Source of the DNA: Talpa occidentalis
Taxonomy: Eukaryota > Chordata > Mammalia > Eulipotyphla > Talpidae
Direction of reading: 5' to 3'
DNA: 64,000 nucleotides
Assembly (NCBI RefSeq): GCF_014898055.3
Contig: NW_023602073.1
Coordinates: 87,214,678 to 87,278,677, forward strand
Shown piece by piece: positions 1-10,483 of this stretch (positions within the stretch are counted from its first letter, which is position 1; the number at the start of each line of letters is the position of its first letter). The notes under the pieces are model-generated. The model was not told the origin of the DNA and ran no database searches. It saw only the letters and a program-made list of their open reading frames with translations. A program made the position numbers and the translations under genes.

Positions 1-235
1 TCTGAACAAGGTTGTTCACTTCTAATGCATCCTTAAATTCTCTTCATTTTGTGATCTGATGATTTTTGTTTAAAATTATAAAGACACTGATGTTTAGCAT
101 GGATGAAAACATTGATCAAAATTATAGCAAAAATAACGATAAAATTCACAAGTATGAGTGGTCAGTGACTAATAGGCAAGGAATTAGCAGGGTATCAATA
201 TTTTGAACAGACTGTGTCTTAAGAAAAGATTTTAG

Positions 236-344
236 GGGCCTCCCCTGGTGGTGCAGCATTTGAGCACTGGGCTGCGAGGCTGCCTGCAGCCTCTGCAGAG
301 CCAGTTCGTTCCCTGGCCTACGGCGAGGGTCCCACAAAAAAAAA
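236..344 (+). repeat. tRNA-derived SINE, head only with A-tail
   Basis: This is the tRNA-like head of the window's SINE family. It starts GGGGCCTCCCCTGG and runs through the region of the Pol III A box and a degraded B box. After GAGGGTCCCAC the sequence becomes pure A, so the usual 3' half is absent. A perfect 12-bp direct repeat AAAAGATTTTAG lies at 224-235 and 345-356. The element therefore inserted in this short form and was not cut down later. Confidence 0.85.
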
Positions 345-404
345 AAAAGATTTTAGTTCTGAATATTATAACTCATAGGATTCTTGCTGCAATTTACCTC
401 TTTT

Positions 405-679
405 CTTTTCTTTTTAAAAAAGATTTATTTATTTATGCATACAAGACCTGGGGTACAGGCCAGAGGCATGGGGGCGTGAGAGGATTCATCAGAGACAGAG
501 TGGGGAACAGAACAGGCAGACTGTCCGAAGTACACTGCTGAGGGGAGCAGCAGGCGAGTCAGGAGAGGTCTGCGGCACCATGTGCTTTGCTCCCTGGCTG
601 GGGATCGAACTCGTGCTGCAGTGGCTGTGGATTGCTTCATAGGTTGCATCTTAACCCCTTGCTCCACCAGGGAGGCTCA
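405..679 (-). repeat. tRNA-derived SINE, full length
   Basis: Complete copy in reverse orientation, with its A-rich tail on the left and the GAGCCTCCCTGGTGG head on the right. A 10-bp direct repeat TACCTCTTTT is at 395-404 and 680-689. The body has the older subfamily's GCATAAATAAATAAAT 3' region. Confidence 0.88.
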
Positions 680-1029
680 TACCTCTTTTTCTTTTTGACA
701 TCAATAGTGCATTTTGGCAACAATGACTTTATTTGCTATATGCAATTATTTAAATTCTCTGGGTTTACTGTCATTGTTATATCATTCTAATGTAGTTATG
801 AATTCGTAGCTGTGCAATATTTAGATAAGCTATGGTATACTATCAAAGGCAACAGAAAGAGAGAACCCGCAGACTCATCAAATTCAGCAGCCTGGCAGTC
901 AGAGAGAGGAGTGTTGTCTGGTGCGATATTCCTCTGTGGAAGAATAAGGGCATGCATGTTTCCAAATAAAGCAATATGACATATGAAAAACCAGAATCGG
1001 TAGGAGGTCATAAAAACAGGTACCATTTA

Positions 1030-1289
1030 GGGCCTCCCTGCTGGTGCAGGCAGTTGAGTGCAGCGCTTTGAAGCTGTATGCAGCCTTTGCAGTGTGGGTT
1101 TGATCCTGGCCAGCCACGGAGATACCCACATGGTGCAGTAGACCTCTTCTGTCTCGCCCGCTGCTCCCCTCAGCAGTGTGTTTCAGTCTGCCTGTTCTGT
1201 TCACTGCTCTATCTCTGGTGAATCCTCTCACCCTCCCGCACATCTGGCCTGTTCCCTGGTTCTTGCATGTATAAAGTTTAAAAAAAAAA
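1030..1289 (+). repeat. tRNA-derived SINE, full length, diverged
   Basis: Full SINE running from GGGCCTCCCTGCTGG to an A-tail. The flanking repeats AACAGGTACCAT (1015-1026) and AACAGTTACCAT (1290-1301) differ at one base. That mismatch and several body substitutions point to an older copy. Confidence 0.88.
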
Positions 1290-1354
1290 AACAGTTACCA
1301 TGTATTCCCTATCTGTAACATTACCTGCACGTTTCAGAACCTGCAACAACCAGA

Positions 1355-2040
1355 AGATATAGTGGTTAACACTTTTACATCACTTTCTGTGTGCTAGGCA
1401 CCACTGCTAACACTATATATGTTACCTTGTTTAATCTTCATAAGACATGTGTGGGGTAAGGAAAAATGTCAGGCTTTTCTGCCGTCCCGCCATCAGGATA
1501 GATGATGGATCCTTGAGGTCCTGAATGCATGCTTGATGGCGGGCACCTGGAGTAGAGTGTGGGCATAGGTAGATGGGATTCACCTGGGCTAAGACTGTGC
1601 TTTTTTTAAGGGCGGCGTCACGGGGACGCTAGCAGCAGCAGAAGCTGAAAGAGAAGCCGAGAAAGAGGTAGCAGGAGCCGAGAGAGAAGCAGAGAAGGCC
1701 GGAGAGCCCAGATAGAGTGAAGATTTGCTGGGGGCTGGGAAGCTGGCAGTCCTCCCAGCCGCCCCGTACCCCTGCCTGTCACGTATCCGCTGAACCCCAA
1801 TAAAAACCTGCAAAAAACCGCTGAGGACTCTGACTCCTCCTTTACCCGGTCTGCATGGGATCAGAAAACCTGCCCTGGTCCAGTCCTGCCCTCTACAACA
1901 TGTGAGGTACGTTTATCATCATCCTTCTTATCATCCTTATTTTCCAAATGAGGGCTTTGAGGCACCTGGAAATTATGTGACAAGTATTGTCAAAACTGAG
2001 CTCCAAACCCAGAAACCATGGTTCTAAGCTGTAAGAGTTT
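1355..2040 (-). repeat. MIR SINE interrupted by an LTR
   Basis: The flanks of the LTR join into one MIR-like sequence in reverse. The left part has the TGTGTGCTAGGCACCACTGC and TTTAATCTTCATAAGA core. The right part has TTATTTTCCAAATGAGGGC followed by the CAAAACTGAGCTCCAAACCCAG end. Removing 1450-1897 and one 5-bp duplicate gives a continuous MIR order. Assignment is from remembered MIR consensus. Confidence 0.75.
1450..1897 (+). mobile_element. Solo LTR of an endogenous retrovirus
   Basis: A 448-bp LTR beginning TGTGGGGTAAGG and ending CCCTCTACA, with the terminal TG/CA of retroviral LTRs. A perfect 5-bp TSD ACATG is at 1445-1449 and 1898-1902. A polyadenylation signal AATAAA is at 1799-1804, followed by a 3' end closely matching the LTRs of the provirus at 10484-12616. 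No internal sequence remains, so it is a product of LTR-LTR recombination. It lies inside a MIR. Confidence 0.92.
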
Positions 2041-2486
2041 AATTCCTATATTATACCTCCCCGTGGAAGGGCAAATGTTGACAGCTAAGTAGCATGATTC
2101 TCCACTGATAAACTGAGCATTGCCCTCTTCACATCAGGCTTGGTAAAGCTCTGTGCCTGCCAGATTTTACATTCGAATTTAATAATTTCAAAAACTTAAT
2201 TTTAATTTTGTTTGACTTTAACTCTTATGCATCAGAGGTTTTTTTCAGATTTTTTTATAATTAAAGACTTTATTTTAAAAAGGTATTATTTTATAGGAAA
2301 ATATCTATGGGGTAACAATTAGTTATGTTATTTCTCTTATTTTTACTTTTCCAGAAAGATGCTGTTAAAGCACTAGTTTCCAAAGAAAATTTGAAGTTCC
2401 AGACTGAATGCCATCTCTTAGCTATTACTTGCATAAGAGACTGTCAAAATGTACATACCAATACCTGAATATGTTTCTTCTTTACA
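2041..2486. other. No gene or clear repeat seen
   Basis: AT-rich DNA between the MIR remnant and the L1-A target duplication. I see no reading frame, RNA gene or repeat that I can assign. Confidence 0.5.
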
Positions 2487-2506
2487 TTTTTCAGTTTTGA
2501 ATTTTA

Positions 2507-2698
2507 TTTTATTTTATTTTTTTAATAATAAGTTTTATTTTTATATTCCCCATACAATTGCAGCCCCCCCATTCTGACCCCAATCTCTCCCCTCCCACCC
2601 CCGCACCCTTAAAAGTGTCTCTGGTTCGTAGTTTTTTGTTGATTTTGATTTTCACTTTCTTATAGTTATTCGTTTTCCTGGTCCCTTATTTAAGTTTT
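2507..2698 (-). other. L1-A 3' UTR and tail
   Basis: Sense-strand order is the ORF2 stop, the conserved block ending GGGACCAGG, a G-rich tract (seen as C runs at about 2586-2606), ATATAAAAATAAAA, and an interrupted A tail. The same layout occurs in copies B and C. Confidence 0.85.
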
Positions 2699-5600
2699 CT
2701 AGATTCCTGCTATGAGTGAGACCATCCGGTATTTTTCTTTTTCTTTTTGGCTTATTTCGCTGAGCATGATCCCTTCCAGCGCCATCCATGTTGCTGCAAA
2801 TTGCATGTGTTTATCTTTTTTGAATGCTGAGTAATATTCCATGGTATATATGTACCACATCTTCTTGATCCAGTCATCTATTTTTGGGCATTTGGGTAAT
2901 GTTTCCAAAGCTTAGCTATTGTAAACAGTGCTGCTATAAACATAGGGGTGCAGGTGTTCTTTGGAATTGATGTTTCTGTGTCCTTTGAGTAAATACCTAG
3001 GAGTGGAATTGCTGGATCATATGGAAGCTCTATGTTTAGTAGGTCCAGAAATCTCCACACAGCTCTCCACAGTGGTTGGACCAGTTTGCACTCCCACCAA
3101 CAGCGCAGAAGAGTTCCTTTTTCTCCACACCCTCGCCAACATTTGTTGTTGCTAGTTTTTTTAATATGTGCCATTCTCACTGGTGTAAGATGGTATCTCA
3201 TGGTAGTTTTGATTTGCATTTCCCTGATGACAAGTGATGTTGAACATTTTTTCATATGCCTGTTGGCCATTTGCATTTCCTCTTCAGAGAAGTTTCTTTT
3301 TAGCTCTTCTGCCCATTTTTTGACTGGATTATTTTCTTTGTTGTTGTTGAGTCTCATCAGCTCTTTGCAGATTTTTGTGATCAGTCCTTTATCATTAGTG
3401 TTGGGTGCAAAAATGTTCTCCCAGTTGGTGGGGTTTCTCTTTGTTTTTGTTATTGTCTCTTTTGCTGTGCAGAAGCTCTTTAATTTGATGTAGTCCCAGC
3501 TGTTTATCTTTGCCTTCACTATCACTGCTTTGGGTGATGTGTCTGTAAAGATGTCTTTGATGTGCAAATCACGTAGTGTTTCGCCTATATTTCCTTCTAT
3601 ATATTTTATGGTTTCAGGTCTTATGTCTAGTTCTGTAATCCATTTTGAGTTGATTTTTGTGTATGGTGTGAGGTAGTGGTCAAGCTTCATTCTTTTGCAT
3701 GTAGCAACCCAGTTTTCCCAGCACCATTTATTGAACAAACTTTCTTTGCTCCAATGCATAGTCTTTGCTCCTTTGTCAAAGATTAGTTGACCATAAATCT
3801 GTGGGTTTATTTCTGGATTTTCTATTCGATTCCATTGGTCTGTATGTCTGCTCTTGTTCCAATACCATGCAGTTTTGATGATTATGGCTTTGTAGTAGAG
3901 TTTGAAGTCTGGGAGTGTGATGCCTCCATTCCCTTCTTTTTTTTTCAGGAGAGCTTTGGCTATTCGGGGTTTTTTGTGATTCTATATGAATTTCATCAAT
4001 AATTGTTCTATTTCTTTGAAGAATGACATTGAAATTTTGATTGGAATAGCATTGAATCTGTATATTGCTTTTGGTAGGATGGCCATTTTAATAATGTTTA
4101 TTCTTCCAATCCATGAGCAGGGGATGTCTTTCCATTTCTTTGTGTCTTCTTCTATTTCTTTTAACAGTGTTTTATAGTTTTCTTTGTATAGGTCCTTTAC
4201 CTCTTTTGTTAGATTTATTCCCAAATATTTGATTTTTTTTGTTTCAATAAAAAAAGGGATGGTTTTTTTGATTTCTTCTTCTTCAGATTTATTGTTTGTG
4301 TTTAGGAAGGCTACTGACTTTGGCGCGTTGATTTTGTATCCTGCCACTTTACTGAACTGATTGATGAGTTGAATTAGTTTTTCTGTGGACTTTTTGGGGT
4401 TCTCTATGTATATTATCATATCATCTGCAAATAGTGATAGTTTGACTTCTTCTTTTCCTATTTGGATTCCTTGTATGTCTTTCTCTTGTCTTATTGCTCT
4501 GGCTAGGACTTCCAGTATTATATTGAAAAGCAGTGGTGAGAGTGGACATCCTTGTCTTGTTCCAGATCTTAATGGAATTGCTTTCAGCTTTTCACCATTG
4601 AGAATGATACTGGCTGTTGGCTTGTCATAGATGGCCTTTATGATGTTGAGGTATGTTCCTTGTATCCCAAGAATTTCAAGGGCTTTTATCATGAATGGGT
4701 GTTGCACTTTGTCGAAAGCTTTCTCAGCATCTATTGATATTATCATATGGTTTTTATATTTCTTTTTGTTGATGTGTTGGATAATGTTGATTGATTTTCG
4801 GATGTTAAACCATCCTTGTGTCCCTGGAATGAATCCTACTTGGTCGTGGTGAATTATCTTATGGATACATTGTTGGATTCTGATAGCTAAAATTTTATTG
4901 AGGATTTTTGCATCAGTGTTCGTTAGGGAGATTGGCCTGTAGTTTTCCTTTTTTGTGTTGTCCTTGTTCGGTTTTGGTATTAGTGTTATGTTGGCTTCAT
5001 AGAACGTGTTTGGTATTGTCCCTTCCTTCTCAATTTTTTGGAAGAGTTTGTGAAGGATAGGCACTAATTCGTCTCTGAATGTTTGGTAGAATTCATTTGT
5101 AAATCCATCAGGTCCTGGGCTTTTGTTTTTGGGGAGGTTTTTGATTACCATTTCAATTTCGCTGCTTGTAATTGGTCTGTTTAGGTGTTCTATTTCTTCT
5201 TTATCTAGCTTTGGGTGATTGTAGAGTTGTAGGAATTTGTCCATCTCCTCTAGATTGTTAAACTTGTTTCCATATAACTGTTCATAGTAGTTACTGATTA
5301 TTCTTTTGATTTCTGCTGTGTCCGTTGTGATTTCTCCTCTTTCATTGATGATCCTCTTTATTTGTGCTTTCTCCCTTTTTTCCTTTGTGAGCCTGGCTAG
5401 GGGTTTGTCTATTTTATTGATTTTTTTCAAAGAACCAGCTCTTGGTTTCATTGATCTTTTGGATTGTTTTTTTAGTTTCAATTTCATTTATTTCTGCTTT
5501 GGTTTTTATTATTTCTTTTCTTCTACTGGTTTTGGGGTTTTTTTGTTGTTCTTTTTCTAGATCTTTGAGCTTCGAGATTAGGTTGTTTCTTTGAGTTCTT

Positions 5601-6529
5601 TCTTGTTTCTTGATTTGAGCTTCTATTGCTATATATTTTCCTCTTATTACTGCTTTTGCTGCATCCCATACATTTAGGATATTGGTGTCCTCCTTGTCGT
5701 TCAATTCAAAGAATTTTTTAATTTCTTCTTTGATCTCCTCATTAGTCCAGTGGTCTTCCAGTAGTGTGGTTTTTAATCTCCATGAGGTAGGAAAGTTCCT
5801 TGCCTTCTTTTTATGGTTTATTTCTAGTTTGATGCCTTCATGGTCAGAAAAGATGGTTGATATGATTTCAATCTTGGTGTATCTGTTGATGTTTGTCTTG
5901 TGCCCCAGTATTTGATCGATCCTGGAGAATGATCCGTGTGCGCTTGAGAAAAATGTGTACTCCGTTTTTTTGGGGTTTAGTGTTCTATAGATGTCTGTTA
6001 AGCCCAATTGCTCTAGGTCCTTATTTAGAGCTTTGGTTTCTTTACTTATTTTTTGTCTTGTTGATCTATCCATTGTTGATAGTGGTGTGTTGAAGTCTCT
6101 CACTACGTATGTGTTTTCTCTGATGTCTGTTTTCAGAGAGGACAACAGTTGTCTGATATATTTTGGTGCTCCTTCGTTTGGTGAGTATATGTTAATGAGT
6201 GTTATTTCTTCTTGAAGTATTGTCCCCTTGATCATAATGTAGTGACCATTGGGGTCTCTTTTTATCTTTTTGAGTTTGAAATCTGTTTTATCTGATATAA
6301 GTATAGCTGTTCCTGCTTTCTTTTTTGGTCCATTTGCTTGTAGGATTGTTTTCCATCCTTTAACTTTCAGCCTATTTTTATCTTTTGTAGCTAAATGTGT
6401 TTCCTGGAGAAAGCCAAAGGTTGGGGTTTGTTTCTTAATCCAGGCTGCAACTCTGTGTCTTTTTATTGAAGAGTTTAGTCCATTTACATTTAGAGTTAAT
6501 ATTGATATGTTAGCATCTGTATTTGCCAT
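2699..6529 (-). pseudogene. L1-A ORF2 endonuclease/reverse transcriptase, broken
   Basis: This is the remnant of L1 ORF2, the enzyme that nicks target DNA and copies L1 RNA in place. The start [17 protein letters not shown] and the endonuclease domain are in one frame from 6529 to about 5414. An extra A in a homopolymer near 5430 shifts the frame. The reverse transcriptase region, with the FADD catalytic box, follows in 5487-3982. A tryptophan codon has become TAG at 3982-3984. The same frame resumes through the C-terminal domain (3759-2878), and a small indel near 2897 shifts the last 60 or so codons. In the endonuclease, the residue before the catalytic Asp of GDFN is Arg instead of Gly, and ILGHK is preceded by Gln instead of His. 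The cysteine-rich motif reads [14 protein letters not shown], with Arg where copies B and C have His. It cannot make a functional protein. Confidence 0.93.
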
Positions 6530-6603
6530 TGTGTTTGTCTTTCCTTTGATTTTATTTATTTATTCTTTTAATAACTTTTTTTTTTTTTGGCCTTCTTTCA
6601 TTG

Positions 6604-7717
6604 TTATTCGTCCCTCTGAGGTTCTGGCTTTAGGACTCCTTGTAGTATTTTTTGGAGTGAGGGTTTAGTTGTAATGAAATTCCGGAGTTTCTGTTTGTCT
6701 GGGAAGGTCCATATTCTTTCTTCAAAGAGGAAGGAGAGCTTTGCGGGATAGAGAATTCTTGGTTGGCATCTATTTTCTTGGAGTCTGTTGACTATGTCCC
6801 TCCACTCTCTCCTTGCCCGTAGTGTTTCTTCGGAGAAGTCTGATGTCAGCCTGATTGGCTTTCCTTTGAATGTTATCTGTTTCTTCCCTGTTGCCAGCTT
6901 CATTATTTTTTCCTTGTCCTGGATTCTTGGGAGCTTTACTATTATGTGTCTTGCTGTATTTTTCCTTTCGTCATGGAAGTTTGGTGTTCTTCTTGCTTCT
7001 TGTATATCAATTTTCAGATCCTTCTTCGCATTTGGGAAGTTCTCTTCAATTATATCCATGAATATTTTCTCTGTTCCTACATCTCTCTCCTCTCCTTCTG
7101 GTATTCCTATAACTCTTATATTTCCTTTCCTCATGGAGTCAGATAGTTCCCGAAGTCTTTCTTCGTTCTTTTTTCCTTCGTACTTCTCTTTCCTTTTCTG
7201 TTTTGGTTCTTTTTATTTCTGTGTCTTCAAGAGTACTTATTCGTTCTTCCATTTCATCTATTCTGCTTTCATTGCTTTTCCCAGAATTCTTTAGTTCTTC
7301 CATTAATTCTTTGATCTCCTGCATTTCTTTTACTTCCCTCTTTAGGGACTCAATTTCATTCTTCTGACCATTGTTTTCCCTCTCTAGGGACTCAATTGCA
7401 TTCTTCTGATCGTTGATTATTTTTCCCTTATCATTGTTTTCCTTTATGACTTCTGTCAGTTTTTTAATCACGGCAATTTTAAATTCTCTTTCTGGAAGGC
7501 TCAGAAGTTCTTCCAAGTTACTGTCGTTGCAATCTGGGGGCTGCTTTTCTTTTTGTGGTGTGCTTTTTCCCTGGGGAGTTGCTAGGTTGCGTGTGGTTCT
7601 TCTCCTCCCTACTGTCTGTTTTCTAATTTGCCGTATGCGTTGGGACACTGTGTAGTTGGGACTGGCCGGCATCTTGGGTGAGCTTCTCTGCTCTCCTCTG
7701 GTTCCTCCAGGAGTCAT
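6604..7717 (-). pseudogene. L1-A ORF1 nucleic-acid-binding protein, frameshifted
   Basis: L1 ORF1 makes a trimeric RNA-binding chaperone that coats L1 RNA. The frame opens at 7717 and runs through a basic N-terminus, SLPEREFKIA and a long coiled coil. It breaks near 7170, where a run of six A replaces the five A of copy C. The RRM-like part (GNIRVIGIPEGEERD) and the C-terminal domain (ILYPAKLSFLFEERIWTF) continue in a second frame from 7134 to 6604. Allowing for that single inserted base the gene spans about 370 codons, against 342 residues in copy C. The whole difference lies in the coiled coil, where a 42-bp unit is tandemly duplicated at 7331-7372 and 7373-7414. Confidence 0.92.
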
Positions 7718-9073
7718 CTGTCAGTTTCAAGCAGTCTTTACTGGAAAAAGGTCCCTGTTCTAAAATGCCGATGTGGGGACACACTCCCCTGTGCGCCTGG
7801 TCTGCCCCAGCGGTGGGTTCCTGCTCCCCCTCTGGGCTTGGACTGCAGGCCAGAGGGGGTCTGGCATGGGCGAACTTCCCCCGCTCACCTCTGGCTCCTG
7901 AGGAAGCCTTCTGCAGGTAGTCTTTACTGAAGAAATGTCCCTGTTCTAAGATGGTGATGTGGGACACACTCCCTGTGTGTCCGGTCTCAGGCACACTCTT
8001 CTGCGCGCCTGGTCTGCCCCGGCTGTGGGTGCTCGCTCCCCCTGTGGGCTCAGACTACTGGTCGGAAGGGGCCCGGCGTGGGCTAACTCCCCAGCTGGCC
8101 ACTGGCTCCTCTATGCACCTCTGCTGGCTTCAAGTCGCTAGGTGGTGCCAGAGATCTCTCCTGGAGCCCTTGGGGAGCTGATTTTCCACCCCGTGGAACA
8201 GGGAATTGAGCGGGAATGGTAGGGTAAACCTCAACGGCTTTGGGGTGCTGTGTCTGCCTTGTGCCCCACCGTCGTGGGGAACCCACGCCCCTAATTTTGT
8301 GTCCCGGGTGTCAGTTCCAAAGCCCTCAGTTCCAGGACTCAGGCTGTAGCCCAGTTCAGTGGCGCGGGAATGGTGCCTTTTGAATCCCGCTCCCATGCCT
8401 GGGCGCCTGGTTCCTGCCTAGGTCGCAGGCGCAGGGACCTGGGCAGCTGCGATCTGGATCCGCATTTGCTTTTCAGCTGCACTGCTTTTCCGCGCGCGAT
8501 CCCGATTCCGATCCGCACTTGGTTTTCCAGCGCGCCGCTTTCCCAGCGCGCCGCTTTCCCGCGCAATCCTGACCGCGATCCGCGCCTGCTTTTCCAGCGC
8601 GCCGCTTTTCCGCACAGGCTTACCGGGCAGCCCGGGGCTGTGTGCTGGTGCTGGTCTCCTCCTGGGCGGGGTCTCTCTTTAATGGCGCCTGGAGCTCACC
8701 TCTGCGGCGGATCCTGCAGGGCTCTCCACAGCTCCCGTTCACGGGGTGTGGTGGCTGCAATAGTTCCTTTCCACTCACAGTCCCGCTTGCTGCGTCGTTT
8801 GTTCTTGTTGGCCGTTTTGGTTTGTTGTTTTCCTCCTCTCTGCGGGTCGGAGAGTGCCGCCTCTGTGGGCGGGGGAGGGGAGCAGGGTTCTGCGCTTCCC
8901 TCCCTTCTAGTCCTCTTTTATGGCCACTTTCTTCTTCGGGCAGTTCGCTGGCGTCACCCGTTTATCTTCCGTGTCCCGGTTCTCACTGGGACCTGCCGCT
9001 TTTCCTCCCTATTAACTTTTTTTAATGGGAGATCTTACTCGCAGCGTCTCCTCACCGCCATGTTGCTCCGCCT
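7718..9073 (-). promoter_or_regulatory. L1-A 5' UTR with monomer-like duplication
   Basis: About 1.36 kb of GC- and CpG-rich leader, expected to hold the internal Pol II promoter. Its first bases carry CCATGTTG at 9058-9065 on the plus strand, a YY1-like core also at the start of copy C. A unit of about 190-210 bp occurs twice (7733-7918 and 7919 to about 8130), with a partial third tail at about 7693-7732. A 15-bp GC-rich motif, CCAGCGCGCCGCTTT, recurs near 8530-8612. Copy C has one large unit only. Confidence 0.8.
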
Positions 9074-9093
9074 TTTTTCAGTTTTGAATTTTA

Positions 9094-9354
9094 GAAGATA
9101 ATAATTTACGCATCTTTTTCTCTTGTAGTTTCACTTATTCTTAGCCCTCCTGACAATTACCTCTTGGAATAAAAGGAAAACCACAGAAACTATGACAAAG
9201 TTAAGGCCTCTAATTGACTTACCTAACCCAAAAAATTTTTCCTTCTGAAACTAGTGGAAGGTCAGGATAGAATACTCTGGAATATAATGTGGATAGGAGT
9301 TACTCTTTTTTTGTTTATATGTTTGAGTTTGTGGGGAAAAAATCAATTGTGATG
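9094..9354. other. No gene seen
   Basis: AT-rich flank of L1-A. Nothing recognisable. Confidence 0.45.
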
Positions 9355-9780
9355 TTGGGGTTCAGATGATAGGGTTTGATGTGTGGGGTTCTTGGGTCCC
9401 TCAAAGAATTCAGTAGACATTCCCATTCACCAGCACATAGTAGGTTTAGTGAGCAAAGCGAAAAATAGAAAGAGAAGTCACAGGTGGGCAGTATTAAAAG
9501 AATAAGAACTGCGTTTTGTCAGAGCAAGGGGTGTTTTTTTTATAGTGTTCTTTGAATTATTGCAGAAATGATCAGTTGGAGTCTGGTTGCATTGGTCTTC
9601 TAAGATCCAAAATCCTCTCTGCCACCACCTCTGGCTAATAATCTTTTCTGACCCCACCTCAGTTTCCTGGAAACTTCCATAGCCATTTTAGGCTACAATT
9701 CATTAATCATCCCTTCCCCCACCTCTGGTGTTCATGTGAGACCTTCCATCCTAAATTTTTCTACTCTGTTTCCCTCAGTA
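9355..9780 (-). repeat. Probable LTR fragment of another retroviral family
   Basis: The block contains GGGTCCCTCAAAGAATTCAG, GGTTTAGTGAGCAAAGCG and AGAGAAGTCACAGG. This order recalls the 3' part of class I retroviral LTRs read in reverse. I could not define TG/CA ends or a target duplication, so the limits are approximate and the family is not named. It shares no obvious sequence with the LTR family at 1450 or 10484. Confidence 0.45.
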
Positions 9781-10104
9781 AGACTTCACCTGCAGTCTAT
9801 TTTCAGGTTAATAACAACAACAACAAAAACACTATGGGTTTTTATTTCTTCTTATTTTGTTTACGTGAAGCAACTCAAAAATCACACTGTCATTTAAAAT
9901 AGAATTCTCCATTTGAAATCCATAGTTCTTTGCAATAGACCAGGGATGTGTCCAGCTTCCCACCTACCCTCTAGGAATACACTTGTCCAATGCCTCTCCT
10001 CCCAGCTCGCCCCACGTAGCATACCTATACATTTACTGCCTACATCAGCTGAAACAGTTTTCAGTAACTGCCTGTGCTTCTGTGATCAGATACACTGATA
10101 TTTC

Positions 10105-10307
10105 CCTGTCCTACCTTTTTATTTTTTTGGTACATAAAAACATTTATCACTTTAACCATTCAGTGACATTAAGCATATTCACATTATTGTACAACCTTCA
10201 CCACTATCTCTGGAATTTTTTCACTTTCTCAAACTGAAACTCTTATAGCCATTAAACAATAACTGTACTCCAGCTGCTCCTTGCCTCTGGCAAACATCAC
10301 TATATTA
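10105..10307 (-). repeat. Old L1 3' end, left piece
   Basis: Contains CATTCAGTGACATTAAGCAT, GTACAACCTTCACCACTATC and AGCCATTAAACAATAACTG, the order of an ancient mammalian L1 3' UTR in reverse. It resumes at 13440, so the two pieces were once one element, separated by the LTR block. Confidence 0.8.
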
Positions 10308-10483
10308 CAGGGCAAGGTGAGGGGTACCCTGAGGTCCCCATATCTGCATGCTCTAAATGGATTCTGCCATCCTCTGCATCAAGACAAAACATACTCTGGT
10401 GCAAAAGACCTTCAATGGAATGGAACTTTAATACTATTTTGTGTGATAGAGAGAAGACAATAGAAAGAATATAGTTAAAATAG
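10308..10483. other. Unassigned sequence left of the provirus
   Basis: Lies between the old L1 and the provirus LTR. Together with 12617-12998 it was a single stretch before the provirus inserted. It may be internal sequence of an older retroviral element ending in the LTR at 12999-13439, but I see no coding motif. Confidence 0.4.

Larger units (their letters stand above)
2507..9073 (-). mobile_element. LINE-1 copy A, full length, inactive
   Basis: A complete L1 of about 6.57 kb on the minus strand. In sense order it has a GC-rich 5' UTR, ORF1, a short spacer, ORF2, a 3' UTR with a G-rich tract, and a patterned (TTTTA)n tail seen on the plus strand near 2503-2522. The 20-bp target duplication TTTTTCAGTTTTGAATTTTA is present at 2487-2506 and 9074-9093 without a mismatch, so both ends are native. 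Both ORFs are broken: one frameshift in ORF1, and two frameshifts plus one nonsense codon in ORF2. It belongs to the same family as the copies at 16787 and 24678. Confidence 0.95.

Noticed and set aside
1618..1813. Alanine/serine-rich minus-strand frames at 1589-1813
   Set aside because: Composition artefact of the purine-rich LTR repeat read in antisense.
3032..3493. 153-codon frame repeated at 17302 and 30037
   Set aside because: It is the reverse strand of the L1 ORF2 C-terminal domain. Its conservation follows from ORF2.
6788..7294. 168-codon hydrophobic frame, also at 26168 (192 codons)
   Set aside because: Antisense shadow of the ORF1 coiled coil; lysine/glutamate codons read backwards give Ser/Phe/Leu.
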